Source of the DNA: Dokdonia sp. | Lineage (GTDB): Bacteria > Bacteroidota > Bacteroidia > Flavobacteriales > Flavobacteriaceae | DNA length: 64,000 nucleotides | Direction of reading: 5' to 3' | NCBI GenBank assembly: GCA_020630915.1 | Contig: JAHDIF010000008.1 | Location: 62,001-126,000, forward strand | Part shown: in pieces, positions 27,526 through 39,147 of the stretch | Layout: the number at the start of each line of letters is the position of its first letter | How positions within the stretch are numbered: position 1 is the first letter of the stretch | Notes under the pieces: model-generated | What the model was told of the DNA's origin: nothing | Database searches by the model: none | Seen by the model: the letters and a program-made list of their open reading frames with translations, nothing else | Made by a program: the position numbers and the translations under genes

Positions 27526-28367
27526 CCTTAGATGACTACCGTGCCCATTTTAATAAAACTCTTGCAGCTTTATATCCAGAAGAAGAAATTATTTCTATAC
27601 GTTCTATTATTCTGGAAAATGTACTGGGTTTGAATAGGGTAGAGGTTGCGCTTTCGCGAAAGCTACAACTTACACCACAGCAAATCAATGAACTTGATAC
27701 AGTTCTAGAACGATTAAAACAATCAGAACCTGTCCAATATATAGTAGGACAAACGGAATTTTACGGTTTAGAATTACAAGTAAATCGTGCGACCTTGATA
27801 CCGCGGCCGGAGACCGAAGAACTCGTAACTTGGGTACTAGAAGAGACTACTAAAAAACAACCAATAGAAATTCTTGATATAGGAACAGGATCTGGATGCA
27901 TAGCTCTTGCTCTTGCACAACAGCTTCCTAATGCTCGAGCAGAAGCAGTAGACATCTTAATACAAGCTATAGAGACAGCTGCTACAAACGCACAGAATAA
28001 CCAGGTTGAAGTTACTTTTTTTCAGCAAGACATTCTGGAGGCTGATAGTTTGCCTAGACGATATGACGTAATTGTATCGAATCCGCCTTATGTGAGAGAA
28101 CTAGAAAAAGCAGCGATTAAAGAAAACGTATTGCGGCACGAGCCACATTCGGCGCTTTTTGTGTCAGATAATGATCCACTTATTTTTTATCGCAAGATTG
28201 CTCAGCTCGCTGTGAATAACTTAAAGGAGGGGGGTCAGTTATTTTTTGAAATCAATGAGTATCTTGGAGAAGAAACAGTAATGCTCGTAAAAGAAGTTGG
28301 ATTTTCAAACGTGACCCTTAAAAAGGACCTCTTTGGAAAAGATAGGATGATACGAGCTGTAAAATGA
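27522..28367 (+). CDS. prmC: Release factor glutamine methyltransferase PrmC
   Basis: I use the ATG at 27522 (MTLDDYRAHF), which overlaps the GNAT stop as ATGA, in preference to the TTG at 27495. That gives 281 residues. The N-terminal helical domain is followed by the SAM-binding LDIGTGSGCIALALA and the catalytic NPPYV (IVSNPPYVRE). It methylates the Gln of the GGQ motif of release factors. The palindrome at 27651 is read in the LSRK frame (VALSRKLQ). Confidence 0.92.
   Translation: MTLDDYRAHFNKTLAALYPEEEIISIRSIILENVLGLNRVEVALSRKLQLTPQQINELDTVLERLKQSEPVQYIVGQTEFYGLELQVNRATLIPRPETEELVTWVLEETTKKQPIEILDIGTGSGCIALALAQQLPNARAEAVDILIQAIETAATNAQNNQVEVTFFQQDILEADSLPRRYDVIVSNPPYVRELEKAAIKENVLRHEPHSALFVSDNDPLIFYRKIAQLAVNNLKEGGQLFFEINEYLGEETVMLVKEVGFSNVTLKKDLFGKDRMIRAVK
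27651..27664. repeat. Palindrome GCTTTCGCGAAAGC in prmC (LSRK frame)
   Basis: Perfect copy in the second reading frame, encoding ALSRKL. Confidence 0.95.
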
Positions 28368-28374
28368 TGCTTAT

Positions 28375-28965
28375 ATGAATGATTTAAAATCAATATGTGT
28401 TTTCTGCGGGAGTAGTGAAGGGAATGATCTAGATATAGCTCAAAAGGCTAAAGAACTAGGCGCTTACCTCGCTCAAAATAATATAACCTTAGTATACGGC
28501 GCCGCCAAAATAGGTGTGATGGGGCAAGTAGCACAAGCCACTTTAGATGGTGGAGGTAAAGTTATAGGAGTGATACCAGAATTTTTAAAGCTTAAGGAGG
28601 TTGTGCATCTAGGTCTTACAGAACTTATCACTAATAAGAATATGCACGAACGCAAGATGAAAATGCAGGAGATCTCAGATGGATTTATGACACTCCCTGG
28701 AGGTTTTGGAACTTTAGAAGAATTGTTCGAAATTATTACTTGGAGTCAATTAGGATTGCATCAAAAGCCTATAGGTTTATTAAACATTAATGGTTTTTAT
28801 GACGATCTTCTAAAGATGTTGGCGACCATGGTGAAAAGAGGTTTCTTAAAAATGGAGAACTATGAGTTACTACTAGTAGACACTACAGTAGAAGGACTCA
28901 TTACTCAAATGAAAGCTTTTAAGGCTCCAGATGTTCCAAAATGGTTAAAGTTAGACAGGGTGTAG
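28375..28965 (+). CDS. LOG family protein (TIGR00730-type)
   Basis: 196 residues, Rossmann-like, with VFCGSSEGND at the N-terminus, KIGVMG, and the family signature PGGFGTLEELFEIITWSQLG. MHERKMKMQ carries the conserved Arg/Lys residues. Homologues cleave nucleoside 5'-monophosphates, releasing bases such as cytokinins. It lies 7 bp after prmC. Confidence 0.88.
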   Translation: MNDLKSICVFCGSSEGNDLDIAQKAKELGAYLAQNNITLVYGAAKIGVMGQVAQATLDGGGKVIGVIPEFLKLKEVVHLGLTELITNKNMHERKMKMQEISDGFMTLPGGFGTLEELFEIITWSQLGLHQKPIGLLNINGFYDDLLKMLATMVKRGFLKMENYELLLVDTTVEGLITQMKAFKAPDVPKWLKLDRV

Positions 28966-28998
28966 TAATACATCCATAGTATATTAGCATTATTTGTA

Positions 28999-29023
28999 AA
29001 ATGTTAATAAAAAATTAACATTT
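28999..29023. promoter_or_regulatory. Perfect palindrome AAATGTTAAT-N5-ATTAACATTT upstream of the aquaporin
   Basis: 10-bp arms, 5-nt spacer, about 60 bp before the aquaporin ATG, followed by a further half-like ATGTTAA. There is no T-run, so an operator is more likely than a terminator. The core GTTAAT-N5-ATTAAC also occurs at 35727. Confidence 0.5.
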
Positions 29024-29081
29024 ATGTTAAAATAAGCACATAATTAAGTATTTTCCTACAATCTAACACAAACTAATTATT

Positions 29082-29780
29082 ATGAGTACAAAAAAGTATG
29101 CAGCAGAGGCTCTAGGAACTTTTGCTTTAGTTTTATTCGGTTGCGGAGCGGCCGCGATTGCAGGTGTATCTGCCACGGGACCTTCAGGTCTAGGATTATT
29201 AGGAATTTCATTGGCTTTTGGTCTGGCGGTAGTGGCAATGGCTTATACCATAGGTCCTATTTCTGGATGTCATATCAATCCAGCCATATCTGTAGCGATG
29301 ACCATAGCAGGTAAACTTTCTGTAAAAGATTTAATAGGCTATGTCATTGCACAATGTATAGGAGCCATTTTAGGAGCCGCAGTACTTTATGTAGTTGCTT
29401 CTGGTCAAGCAGGTTTTGAAATGGGTGAGTGGGCCTTAGGAAGTAATGGATGGGGTGAAGGATATCTAGGTAATTTTGATATGAAATCTGCTTTTATTGC
29501 AGAGTTGGTTTTTACATTTTTATTCTTGATGGTCATTTTTGGAACTACTGCAAAAGACGCATCACCACAGATGGCGGGACTGGCAATTGGTATCTCACTT
29601 GCGTTAATTCACTTTGTAGTAATCCCAATCACAGGAACATCTGTAAACCCGGCAAGAAGTTTAGGGCCAGCACTTTTTGCTGGAGGAATAGCACTGAAAC
29701 AATTGTGGTTATTTATTGTTGCTCCAGTAGCAGGTGGTATACTAGCAGCCTTAACACGTAAACTATTTGTAAACGATTGA
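29082..29780 (+). CDS. aqpZ: Aquaporin, MIP family
   Basis: 232 residues with six membrane helices and both pore NPA boxes (SGCHINPAIS near residue 66 and GTSVNPARSLGPALF near 187). The spacing and the aromatic/arginine context (NPARS) fit a water channel rather than a glycerol facilitator, which would usually have a longer loop and NPAxD. It sits alone between the LOG gene and ligA and ends before a good terminator. Confidence 0.88.
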   Translation: MSTKKYAAEALGTFALVLFGCGAAAIAGVSATGPSGLGLLGISLAFGLAVVAMAYTIGPISGCHINPAISVAMTIAGKLSVKDLIGYVIAQCIGAILGAAVLYVVASGQAGFEMGEWALGSNGWGEGYLGNFDMKSAFIAELVFTFLFLMVIFGTTAKDASPQMAGLAIGISLALIHFVVIPITGTSVNPARSLGPALFAGGIALKQLWLFIVAPVAGGILAALTRKLFVND

Positions 29781-29794
29781 TTAACTGTTTATAA

Positions 29795-32556
<2,762 letters not shown>

Positions 32557-32587
32557 TCATCTAATCATATTATGGGAGGATGAACCT

Positions 32588-33496
32588 CTAGATGTTGTAA
32601 TAAACAGATTTATTGGTTGTGACACCTCCGTCTAAGAAAAAGTCTATACGACCTAGTTGAATACCTCCCCAACCTACTTGGTTCACAAGTACAAAGGCTC
32701 CTTTTTTATTCTGGACAATGGTTGGTTTTTCTAAAAAGGTATGTGTGTGTCCTCCTATTATTAAGTCTATGCCTGAGGTCGCTTTGGCAAGGTTGAGATC
32801 AGATATTACTTCTTTATTTCTATAGTCATATCCTAAGTGAGATAAACAGATAACTATGTCACAATGCTCCTGATCACGTAATGTTTTCGTCATATCTTGA
32901 GCAATCTCTATGGGATCAAGATAGATGGTTTCTTTGTACATACGCTTATTTACGAGGCCACTAAGTTTTATTCCTAAACCAAAAACTCCTATGCGCACAT
33001 CATCTTTGATATACACCTTATATGGTTTAGTGAGTCCATCCATAATTGTATTTTTCATGTCATAATTAGCAGACAGAATGTCAAACTGAGCATGGGGCAT
33101 TTGTGCGGCAAGCCCATCGATACTATTGTCAAAATCATGGTTTCCAATAGTCGCGGCATCGTAGCCTAGTTTAGACATGAGTTTAAACTCTAACTCACCA
33201 CCGTAGAAGTTGAAATACGGAGTGCCTTGAAACATGTCACCCGCGTCCAGTAAGAGTATATTGGGATTTTCTTTTCTTATGTTATGTATGACCGATAGCC
33301 TTCTGGCAGCACCGCCTAAGTTTGCATATTTTGGATCATTGGAAGGAAATGGCTCCACGTGACTGTGTACATCGTTAGTATGCAGTATAGTGATCTGTTT
33401 TTTGGTCTCAAGTGGTAAGGTGCTCATACTTAATCCGCCTACTCCTACAAGAGTGCCTGCCGCAGCTGTATTCTTTATAAACTCTCTTCGTTTCAT
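32588..33496 (-). CDS. Metallophosphatase (5'-nucleotidase catalytic domain, separate protein)
   Basis: 302 residues. The N-terminus MKRREFIKNTAAAGTLVGVGG has a twin-arginine-like RRxF motif, so export by Tat is possible (the second Arg is followed by EF). The dimetal phosphoesterase motifs are all there: HTNDVHSHVEP, DAGDMFQGTP, GNHDFD, LSHLGYDYR and IGGHTHTF. It lacks the C-terminal nucleotide-binding domain of UshA-type 5'-nucleotidases; that domain is the upstream gene, whose stop overlaps this start (TAATG). The two proteins probably act together on nucleotides in the periplasm. Confidence 0.85.
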   Translation of the reverse strand: MKRREFIKNTAAAGTLVGVGGLSMSTLPLETKKQITILHTNDVHSHVEPFPSNDPKYANLGGAARRLSVIHNIRKENPNILLLDAGDMFQGTPYFNFYGGELEFKLMSKLGYDAATIGNHDFDNSIDGLAAQMPHAQFDILSANYDMKNTIMDGLTKPYKVYIKDDVRIGVFGLGIKLSGLVNKRMYKETIYLDPIEIAQDMTKTLRDQEHCDIVICLSHLGYDYRNKEVISDLNLAKATSGIDLIIGGHTHTFLEKPTIVQNKKGAFVLVNQVGWGGIQLGRIDFFLDGGVTTNKSVYYNI

Positions 33497-34266
33497 TATT
33501 CTTGATCTTTAGTAAAGCGGTTATCTCTTACTGGAGCGATAGTATCCTTTTTCTTAAAATAATCTATAAGCAAGTTTCTTATTTTATAATCCAAATTAAG
33601 GATACTTACTGGCTTTTCTAAGAAGGTCATACTATCCCCTCCTTTTTGTAAATAATCACTTGTAGCTATAAAATAGGTTTCGTTATCTAAAACTGTCTGT
33701 CCTTGAATAAGAGCTTCTTTTAATTTGCCGTCTTTGTCTAAGGTGATTTGTATACCTGAGATTGGGTGAGCCTTCCCATATTCTAAATAGGAGAACATTT
33801 CTTTCATTTGCTTGCCGCTAAGTTCTACCACCACCACCTCATTTTCAAAAGGCATAATTTGATAGGCGGTACGAGTAGTTATTGCTCCTTCTGATAAGGA
33901 TGATCTTATGCCTCCATGGTTTAAAAGAACAGCATTAAAGGAATACCCCGTTCGGGATTTGAAAATAGGATTTGCCATTTCAAAAACAGCATCTGCCATC
34001 ATATTACCTATGGCTGTATTATATTTACTATCCTTTTTAGTCAAGCTTCTGGGAGTAAAAGCTAGAATACTATCCATTTCTTTGTCAACATTAGATTTGT
34101 ATGGGCTAAGGAAAGCCTTAATTGAACTGTCTTCAACGATATCTGGATTAATGGGTATTGTAGTGGCCTCAACTTTTTGTAAGGATAATTGTGATTCCTT
34201 TTTGCAACTGATGAGTACTACAGAAAAATAACAAAGTGATATATAAATGTAAATTTTTAGCTTCAT
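33496..34266 (-). CDS. 5'-nucleotidase C-terminal-domain lipoprotein
   Basis: 256 residues, lipoprotein signal peptide ending at LISC. The body matches the 5'-nucleotidase C-terminal (substrate-specificity) domain: NTAIGNMMADA, LNHGGIRSSLSEGAITTRTAYQIMPFENEVVVVELSG, and IATSDYLQKGGDSM. No phosphoesterase domain is present, so it cannot hydrolyse nucleotides alone. It is translated just before the matching catalytic protein, so the usual two-domain enzyme is split into a lipid-anchored binding subunit and a Tat-type catalytic subunit. The split as a working complex is inferred. Confidence 0.82.
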   Translation of the reverse strand: MKLKIYIYISLCYFSVVLISCKKESQLSLQKVEATTIPINPDIVEDSSIKAFLSPYKSNVDKEMDSILAFTPRSLTKKDSKYNTAIGNMMADAVFEMANPIFKSRTGYSFNAVLLNHGGIRSSLSEGAITTRTAYQIMPFENEVVVVELSGKQMKEMFSYLEYGKAHPISGIQITLDKDGKLKEALIQGQTVLDNETYFIATSDYLQKGGDSMTFLEKPVSILNLDYKIRNLLIDYFKKKDTIAPVRDNRFTKDQE

Positions 34267-34321
34267 TTAGAATAAAAATTTTGAATGGTTTTTGGCTACA
34301 TTTGTGGCAAATCTAAGATAC

Positions 34322-34840
34322 ATGTTTTTAAACGGATTAAAGGTAAAATCCATTTTGAGAAAACTTAAAGAAGAGAACAGCTACAGATCTCCGGTAACTG
34401 TAGGTAACAAACTTCAATCTATAGGTATTATAGAGGGGGAAATAGGCGCTTTTAACAGAACTAAAGTTAAAGAGCTCTGCAAACTTCTAGGAGTGAAAGA
34501 AGATAAGGTACATTTTATGTCCTTTGTGAAGAAAAAAAAGAAGGAGCAACTCGAGGATAAGACTTTATTTTCGGCAAGAGATATCGGGTGGAAGGGAGTA
34601 TTTAAAACTCCTCAATTAAAGGATTTTAAGGCTAAAAATTTTGATTTATTAATTAACTATTATACGGAGCGTGACATAGCTTTAAATGCAGTTTCAACCT
34701 TGGTTAATAGTAAATTTAAAGTAGGGTTGAGGGAAGATATGTATCAAATAAATGATCTTACAGTGTCTGTAAATATGGAAGAAACAGACGTAGTTATAAG
34801 GGAAATAATAAAGTATTTAGAAATATTGAAAATACGTTAG
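34322..34840 (+). CDS. Uncharacterised conserved protein (DUF6913-like)
   Basis: The ORF track starts at a TTG (34292), but I prefer the ATG at 34322 ([12 protein letters not shown]), 172 residues, because a TACATTTG -7 box overlaps the longer start. The protein is basic and soluble, with a helix-rich N-terminus and segments [18 protein letters not shown] and DIGWKGVFK. It precedes dapA by 2 bp, an arrangement I associate with Flavobacteria, but the family has no known function. Confidence 0.65.
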   Translation: MFLNGLKVKSILRKLKEENSYRSPVTVGNKLQSIGIIEGEIGAFNRTKVKELCKLLGVKEDKVHFMSFVKKKKKEQLEDKTLFSARDIGWKGVFKTPQLKDFKAKNFDLLINYYTERDIALNAVSTLVNSKFKVGLREDMYQINDLTVSVNMEETDVVIREIIKYLEILKIR

Positions 34841-34842
34841 GT

Positions 34843-35724
34843 ATGGAATCATTGCGAGGTATGGGAGTTGCACTTATAACTCCTTTTAGAGAAGATTTGA
34901 GCGTAGACGTTAAGGCCTTAATACGGTTAGTAGAATTTAATATTGAACAAGGTGTAAATTATCTCGTTGTTCTGGGAACGACCGCAGAGAGCGCAACCTT
35001 GACTCAAAAAGAAAAACAGCTTGTTAAAGACACTGTGGTCGCTGTAAATAAAGGTAGAGTTCCGTTAGTCTTAGGAATAGGGGGTAATAACACTATGGCA
35101 ATACAAGATGAGGTTTCTAACCCAGATGCGTCAAGAGGTTATGACGCGATATTATCTGTCTCACCATATTATAATAGACCTACACAAGAAGGTATTTATG
35201 CACATTATAAAGCCCTTGCAGATGCCACAGTAAAGCCTATCATTATGTATAATGTACCTTCTCGTACCGGGAGTAATATGACTTCGGAAACAACGCTTAG
35301 ACTGGCCAATGAGCATAAAAATATAATTGGGATAAAGGAAGCAGCAGGAAGCATGGATCAAGCTTTACGTATTTTAAAAGATAGACCAGACGACTTTTTG
35401 GTTATTTCTGGTGATGATATGCTTGCGCTGCCTATGGTCTGTGCTGGTGGCGACGGAGTGATTTCTGTGATAGGGCAGGGCTTAGTGTCTGAGTTCTCTG
35501 AAATGATTCATAATGGTTTAGAGGGCGCTTTCGCGAAAGCATACCAAAAGCACTTTAATATAATGCCGTCCATAGATCTAATTTTTGAAGAAGGTAATCC
35601 AGCAGGAATAAAATCACTTCTTTCTCATAAAGGTATTTGTGGCGATGCTGTACGTTTACCCTTAGTAAAAGCATCGGACGGATTGGGGCAAAAGATTAAA
35701 GATTTCTTAAATGCGTTCGATTAA
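34843..35724 (+). CDS. dapA: 4-hydroxy-tetrahydrodipicolinate synthase
   Basis: 293 residues, TIM barrel. The substrate-binding [14 protein letters not shown], Tyr region YNVPSRTG (Tyr of the proton relay) and the Schiff-base lysine in IIGIKEAAG (about residue 164) are in place. It condenses pyruvate with aspartate semialdehyde in lysine and diaminopimelate synthesis. A perfect palindrome encodes GAFAKAYQ near the C-terminus. Confidence 0.95.
   Translation: MESLRGMGVALITPFREDLSVDVKALIRLVEFNIEQGVNYLVVLGTTAESATLTQKEKQLVKDTVVAVNKGRVPLVLGIGGNNTMAIQDEVSNPDASRGYDAILSVSPYYNRPTQEGIYAHYKALADATVKPIIMYNVPSRTGSNMTSETTLRLANEHKNIIGIKEAAGSMDQALRILKDRPDDFLVISGDDMLALPMVCAGGDGVISVIGQGLVSEFSEMIHNGLEGAFAKAYQKHFNIMPSIDLIFEEGNPAGIKSLLSHKGICGDAVRLPLVKASDGLGQKIKDFLNAFD
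35527..35540. repeat. Palindrome GCTTTCGCGAAAGC in dapA
   Basis: Perfect copy, AFAKA frame, in a C-terminal helix of DapA. Confidence 0.95.
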
Positions 35725-35726
35725 TC

Positions 35727-35743
35727 GTTAATGTTATATTAAC
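35727..35743. promoter_or_regulatory. Palindrome GTTAAT-GTTAT-ATTAAC before bamD
   Basis: Same GTTAAT-N5-ATTAAC core as at 28999, located about 115 bp before bamD and right after the dapA stop. Confidence 0.4.
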
Positions 35744-35816
35744 CGCCGTTTACGAGCAGTTTAAAAAGTTATTTTTGAACCTTAGCGGATCGTTTTATTA
35801 TGTGATCCTTTTTGTG

Positions 35817-35824
35817 TAATTTTG
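35817..35824 (+). promoter_or_regulatory. -7 box TAATTTTG for bamD
   Basis: Fits TAnnTTTG, 19 nt before the bamD ATG. No strong -33 element. A weak hairpin GGATC...GATCC plus T's lies just upstream (35786-35813). Confidence 0.4.
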
Positions 35825-35843
35825 CCTGCTGTTTAAAAGTCTT

Positions 35844-36665
35844 ATGAAAAACCTTTTTTTATTATTAATTGCTTTATTGATGTTGACCTCTTGTTCAACC
35901 TATCAAGATGTTCTCAAATCTGATGACATTAAGTTAAAATATTCTACAGCAGACTCATTGTATAAGGAAGGGAAGTATAAGAAGTCTTTAAGGTTGTGGG
36001 AGCAAATAGTGCCTTTATACAGAGGCCGTCCAGAAGCAGAGCGAGTAATGTACTTGTACTCAGACACCTATTATCAGATAGGAGATTATTACCTTGCAGG
36101 ATATCAGTTCGAACGCTTTGTGAACGCCTACCCTCAAAGTGAAAAGCGTACAGAGGCTGCCTTTAAAAGTGCAGAAAGTTACTACAATCTATCTCCTTCC
36201 TTTAATTTAGATCAAGCAGATACGTATAAAGCAATGGACAAATTGCAGGTGTTTATCAATACCTATCCAGATTCTGAGAATCTCGAGCTTGCGAATAGCA
36301 TGGTGCAAGAACTAAGGAACAAACTAGAGAAAAAATCTTTTGAGATTGCTAAAGGTTATAATAAAATTGGTGAGAGTAGAGGGACTTTTCCTAACGCTAT
36401 AAAATCGTTTGATAATTTTCTCACAGAATATCCAGGAAGTATCTACAGAGAAGATGCCTATTTTTGGAGATTTGATAGTGCTTACCAGCTTGCCATAGGA
36501 AGTGTGGAGCGACTCATGCAAGAACGACTTGAGGCGGCACGTGATGCCCATGCAGCATTAGTAAAATATTACCCAGAAGGTAAATATAATGAAGAAGCAA
36601 CGACCATGATCGAAGATATCAATGAGCGCTTGCAAGAAATTAACGCAAATAAAACAAGTAAGTAA
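35844..36665 (+). CDS. bamD: Outer-membrane assembly lipoprotein BamD
   Basis: 273 residues with a lipoprotein signal peptide (LTSCSTYQ, Cys at about 18), then five TPR-like repeats, for example YYQIGDYYLAGYQFERFVNAYPQSEKRTEAAFKSAESYY. BamD is the essential lipoprotein of the BAM complex that folds outer-membrane barrels, anchored to the inner leaflet of the outer membrane. rpoZ begins at the last base of its stop codon. Confidence 0.9.
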   Translation: MKNLFLLLIALLMLTSCSTYQDVLKSDDIKLKYSTADSLYKEGKYKKSLRLWEQIVPLYRGRPEAERVMYLYSDTYYQIGDYYLAGYQFERFVNAYPQSEKRTEAAFKSAESYYNLSPSFNLDQADTYKAMDKLQVFINTYPDSENLELANSMVQELRNKLEKKSFEIAKGYNKIGESRGTFPNAIKSFDNFLTEYPGSIYREDAYFWRFDSAYQLAIGSVERLMQERLEAARDAHAALVKYYPEGKYNEEATTMIEDINERLQEINANKTSK

Positions 36666-37003
36666 TGAATATTAAGGATCTTGATGCGCCATTAAGCACG
36701 ACTACAATAGATAAGAATCTCGTAGATGCTCCAACAGATAATATCTATGAAGCAATCTCTATTATAGCAAAACGTGCTACGCAGATTAATACAGAAATCA
36801 AAAAGGAACTTACTGATAAGTTAGACGAGTTTGCTACGTTTAACGATAGTCTAGAAGAAATCTTCGAAAACAAAGAGCAAATCGAAGTTTCTAAATTTTA
36901 TGAGCGCCTTCCTAAAGCCCATGCGCTTGCAGTTCAAGAATGGCTAGAAGATCGTATTTACAGCAGAGATACTAGTATCACTGAAGAAGAAAGTAACGAT
37001 TAA
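36665..37003 (+). CDS. rpoZ: RNA polymerase omega subunit (Bacteroidetes type)
   Basis: 112 residues, acidic, with the omega core NIYEAISIIAKRATQINTEIK (the conserved helix that clamps the beta' C-terminus) and a C-terminal extension rich in Glu. The divergent Bacteroidetes omega is hard to see by simple comparison but occurs in this neighbourhood (bamD-rpoZ-coaBC). It helps assemble and stabilise RNA polymerase. The start overlaps the bamD stop by one base. Confidence 0.8.
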   Translation: MNIKDLDAPLSTTTIDKNLVDAPTDNIYEAISIIAKRATQINTEIKKELTDKLDEFATFNDSLEEIFENKEQIEVSKFYERLPKAHALAVQEWLEDRIYSRDTSITEEESND

Positions 37004-37007
37004 TACC

Positions 37008-38216
37008 ATGTCCGTTTTAGACGGTAAGAAAGTACTACTAGGAGTAACCGCTGGTATTGCAGCTTATAAAAGTGCAATGCTTGTACGGGCCTTTATTAAA
37101 GCTGGAGCAACTGTTCAAGTTGTAATGACAGAGAAAGCTAAGGAGTTTGTAACACCTCTTACACTTAGTACGCTTTCGCGAAATCCAGTTCACTCGTCTT
37201 TTACCATAGAGGGAGACGATAATGCTACATGGACAAATCACGTAGAGTTAGGTCTCTGGGCAGATCTTATGGTTATTGCCCCAGGAACTGCAAATACCTT
37301 GTCTAAAATGGCAAGCGGAACTTGCGATAACTTATTACTAGCCACATATCTTAGCGCGAAGTGTCCTGTGTATTTTGCCCCAGCAATGGACTTAGATATG
37401 TACAAGCACCCTTCTTCTAAAAATACTTTTGATACACTTACCTCTTTTGGAAATGTGATGATTCCTGCTACTAGTGGGGAACTTGCGAGTGGTCTTGTAG
37501 GACAAGGCCGTATGGCAGAGCCAGATGATATTGTGACTTTTATTTCTGATCATATTAAGGGAAGACTTCCTTTGTACGGTAAAAGAGTGCTAGTGACTGC
37601 TGGCCCTACGTATGAAGCTATAGATCCAGTAAGATTTATAGGGAATCACAGCAGTGGTAAAATGGGTTGTGAACTCGCCTTATGCGCCGCTAATCTAGGA
37701 GCACAAGTAGATTTAATTTTAGGTCCTAGTGCTATAAAAGTAGTTAACAGTTCAATTACTGTACATAACGTTACCTCTGGAGAAGAAATGTACGATGCAA
37801 CTCATAGCGTTTATAACTCTGTTGATGTAGCAATAGCAGCTGCAGCCGTGGCAGATTATAAACCAGCACAGGTTGCAGATGAAAAAATTAAAAAGAATGA
37901 TGATTCTCTAGCCATAAACTTGGTGAAGACTAAAGACATTCTTGCATCTATGGGAGAACTTAAGAAAAATCAATTTTTAGTTGGTTTTGCTCTAGAGACC
38001 CAAAATGAAGAGGAGAATGCACTTAAAAAACTCGTAAAAAAGAACTTAGATGCAATTGTATTAAATTCGTTGAAAGATAAAGGTGCAGGTTTTAAGACCA
38101 AAACCAATAAAATTACGTTTATTGAAAAAGATGGGTCCATACATCCTTATGATTTAAAAACCAAAAAGGAAGTGGCATCCGATATCTTTGATAGAATTAT
38201 TGCAAAAATATTATGA
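37008..38216 (+). CDS. coaBC: Bifunctional CoaBC (phosphopantothenoylcysteine synthetase/decarboxylase)
   Basis: 402 residues. The N-terminal flavoprotein decarboxylase has GVTAGIAAYKS, the catalytic His in NHVELGLWADLMVIAP and PAMDLDMYKHP (PxMNxxMW-like). The C-terminal CTP-dependent synthetase has TAGPTYEAIDPVRFIGNHSSGKMG and KIKKNDD. Two steps of CoA synthesis. A 12-base palindrome copy (37172) reads STLSRNP. It overlaps the next gene by 4 bp. Confidence 0.95.
   Translation: MSVLDGKKVLLGVTAGIAAYKSAMLVRAFIKAGATVQVVMTEKAKEFVTPLTLSTLSRNPVHSSFTIEGDDNATWTNHVELGLWADLMVIAPGTANTLSKMASGTCDNLLLATYLSAKCPVYFAPAMDLDMYKHPSSKNTFDTLTSFGNVMIPATSGELASGLVGQGRMAEPDDIVTFISDHIKGRLPLYGKRVLVTAGPTYEAIDPVRFIGNHSSGKMGCELALCAANLGAQVDLILGPSAIKVVNSSITVHNVTSGEEMYDATHSVYNSVDVAIAAAAVADYKPAQVADEKIKKNDDSLAINLVKTKDILASMGELKKNQFLVGFALETQNEEENALKKLVKKNLDAIVLNSLKDKGAGFKTKTNKITFIEKDGSIHPYDLKTKKEVASDIFDRIIAKIL
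37172..37185. repeat. Palindrome variant GCTTTCGCGAAATC in coaBC
   Basis: 13 of 14 bases match; LSR frame. Confidence 0.8.
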
Positions 38217-39100
38217 GAATACGTATTGCCATCCTAGCCTTTTTTTTCGTTTGTATTGCAAACGCACAAGAACTTAATGCCGTTGTTGTCATTAATGCAG
38301 AGCAAACCGGAAAAGCAGAGCTCCAGGTCTTTACCACGCTTGAGCGATCACTTACAGAGTTCATAAATACTACAAAATGGACCGATAGAAAGTTTAAACA
38401 ACAAGAACGTATAGATTGCTCTTTTAACATTATAGTGAGACAAACTAATTCTAATAACTTTCAAGCCAGTATTCAAGTACAATCTGCAAGACCAGTGTAT
38501 GGATCTGATTACTCAAGTCCAGTTTTTAACTTTAACGATAGGGATTTTGATTTTGAGTATACAGAATTCCAACCTCTTATTTTTAACCCTAATAATTTTG
38601 ATTCTAACTTAGTTTCTGTAATAGCCTTCTATGCCTATACAATAATAGGTTATGATGCGGCTACTTTTAAGTTAGGAGATGGCGATAAATATTTTCAAAA
38701 GGCAAGACAGATTGTTACTACTGCAGAGCCTAGTAACGCAAGAGGCTGGAGTGCAGCAGATGGGGCGCAATCTAGATTTAGACTTAATGAAGATTTACTC
38801 TCTCCCAATTTTAAAGAATTTTCTGGAATATTATACTCCTACCACAGAACTGGGTTAGACACCATGTCTGATGACCTTAGGAAAAGTAAACAGACGATAG
38901 CAACCTCCGTCATACAGCTTAAATCTATGTATAATAAAAGGCCTAATAATTTTTTAACACGCGTATTTTTTGACTCCAAGGCAGAAGAAATAGCTTCTGT
39001 TTTCTCAGGAGGACCTCAAGTAAATATTTCAGATTTAGTAGAGACGCTTAATAGGATAGCGCCCACAAAATCTACCTTCTGGAGGCAGATCAAATTTTAA
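38213..39100 (+). CDS. porD: PorD/DUF4835 type IX secretion protein
   Basis: 295 residues with a signal peptide (about 1-19, ANAQ) and no membrane helix in the mature part. Features: ELNAVVVINAEQTGKAE, FINTTKWTDRKF and RIDCSFNIIV at the N-terminus; a conserved middle (VSVIAFYAYTIIGYDAATF, YFQKARQIV); and YHRTGLDTMSDD. This is the DUF4835 pattern, linked with T9SS (PorD). It fits the presence of a T9SS cargo (11231) in the window. It overlaps coaBC by 4 bp and is followed by recN. Confidence 0.75.
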   Translation: MRIRIAILAFFFVCIANAQELNAVVVINAEQTGKAELQVFTTLERSLTEFINTTKWTDRKFKQQERIDCSFNIIVRQTNSNNFQASIQVQSARPVYGSDYSSPVFNFNDRDFDFEYTEFQPLIFNPNNFDSNLVSVIAFYAYTIIGYDAATFKLGDGDKYFQKARQIVTTAEPSNARGWSAADGAQSRFRLNEDLLSPNFKEFSGILYSYHRTGLDTMSDDLRKSKQTIATSVIQLKSMYNKRPNNFLTRVFFDSKAEEIASVFSGGPQVNISDLVETLNRIAPTKSTFWRQIKF

Positions 39101-39147
39101 TTTGTTATCCTCATAAACTGAAGTATCTTTAAGCAAAATCTTTTTCT

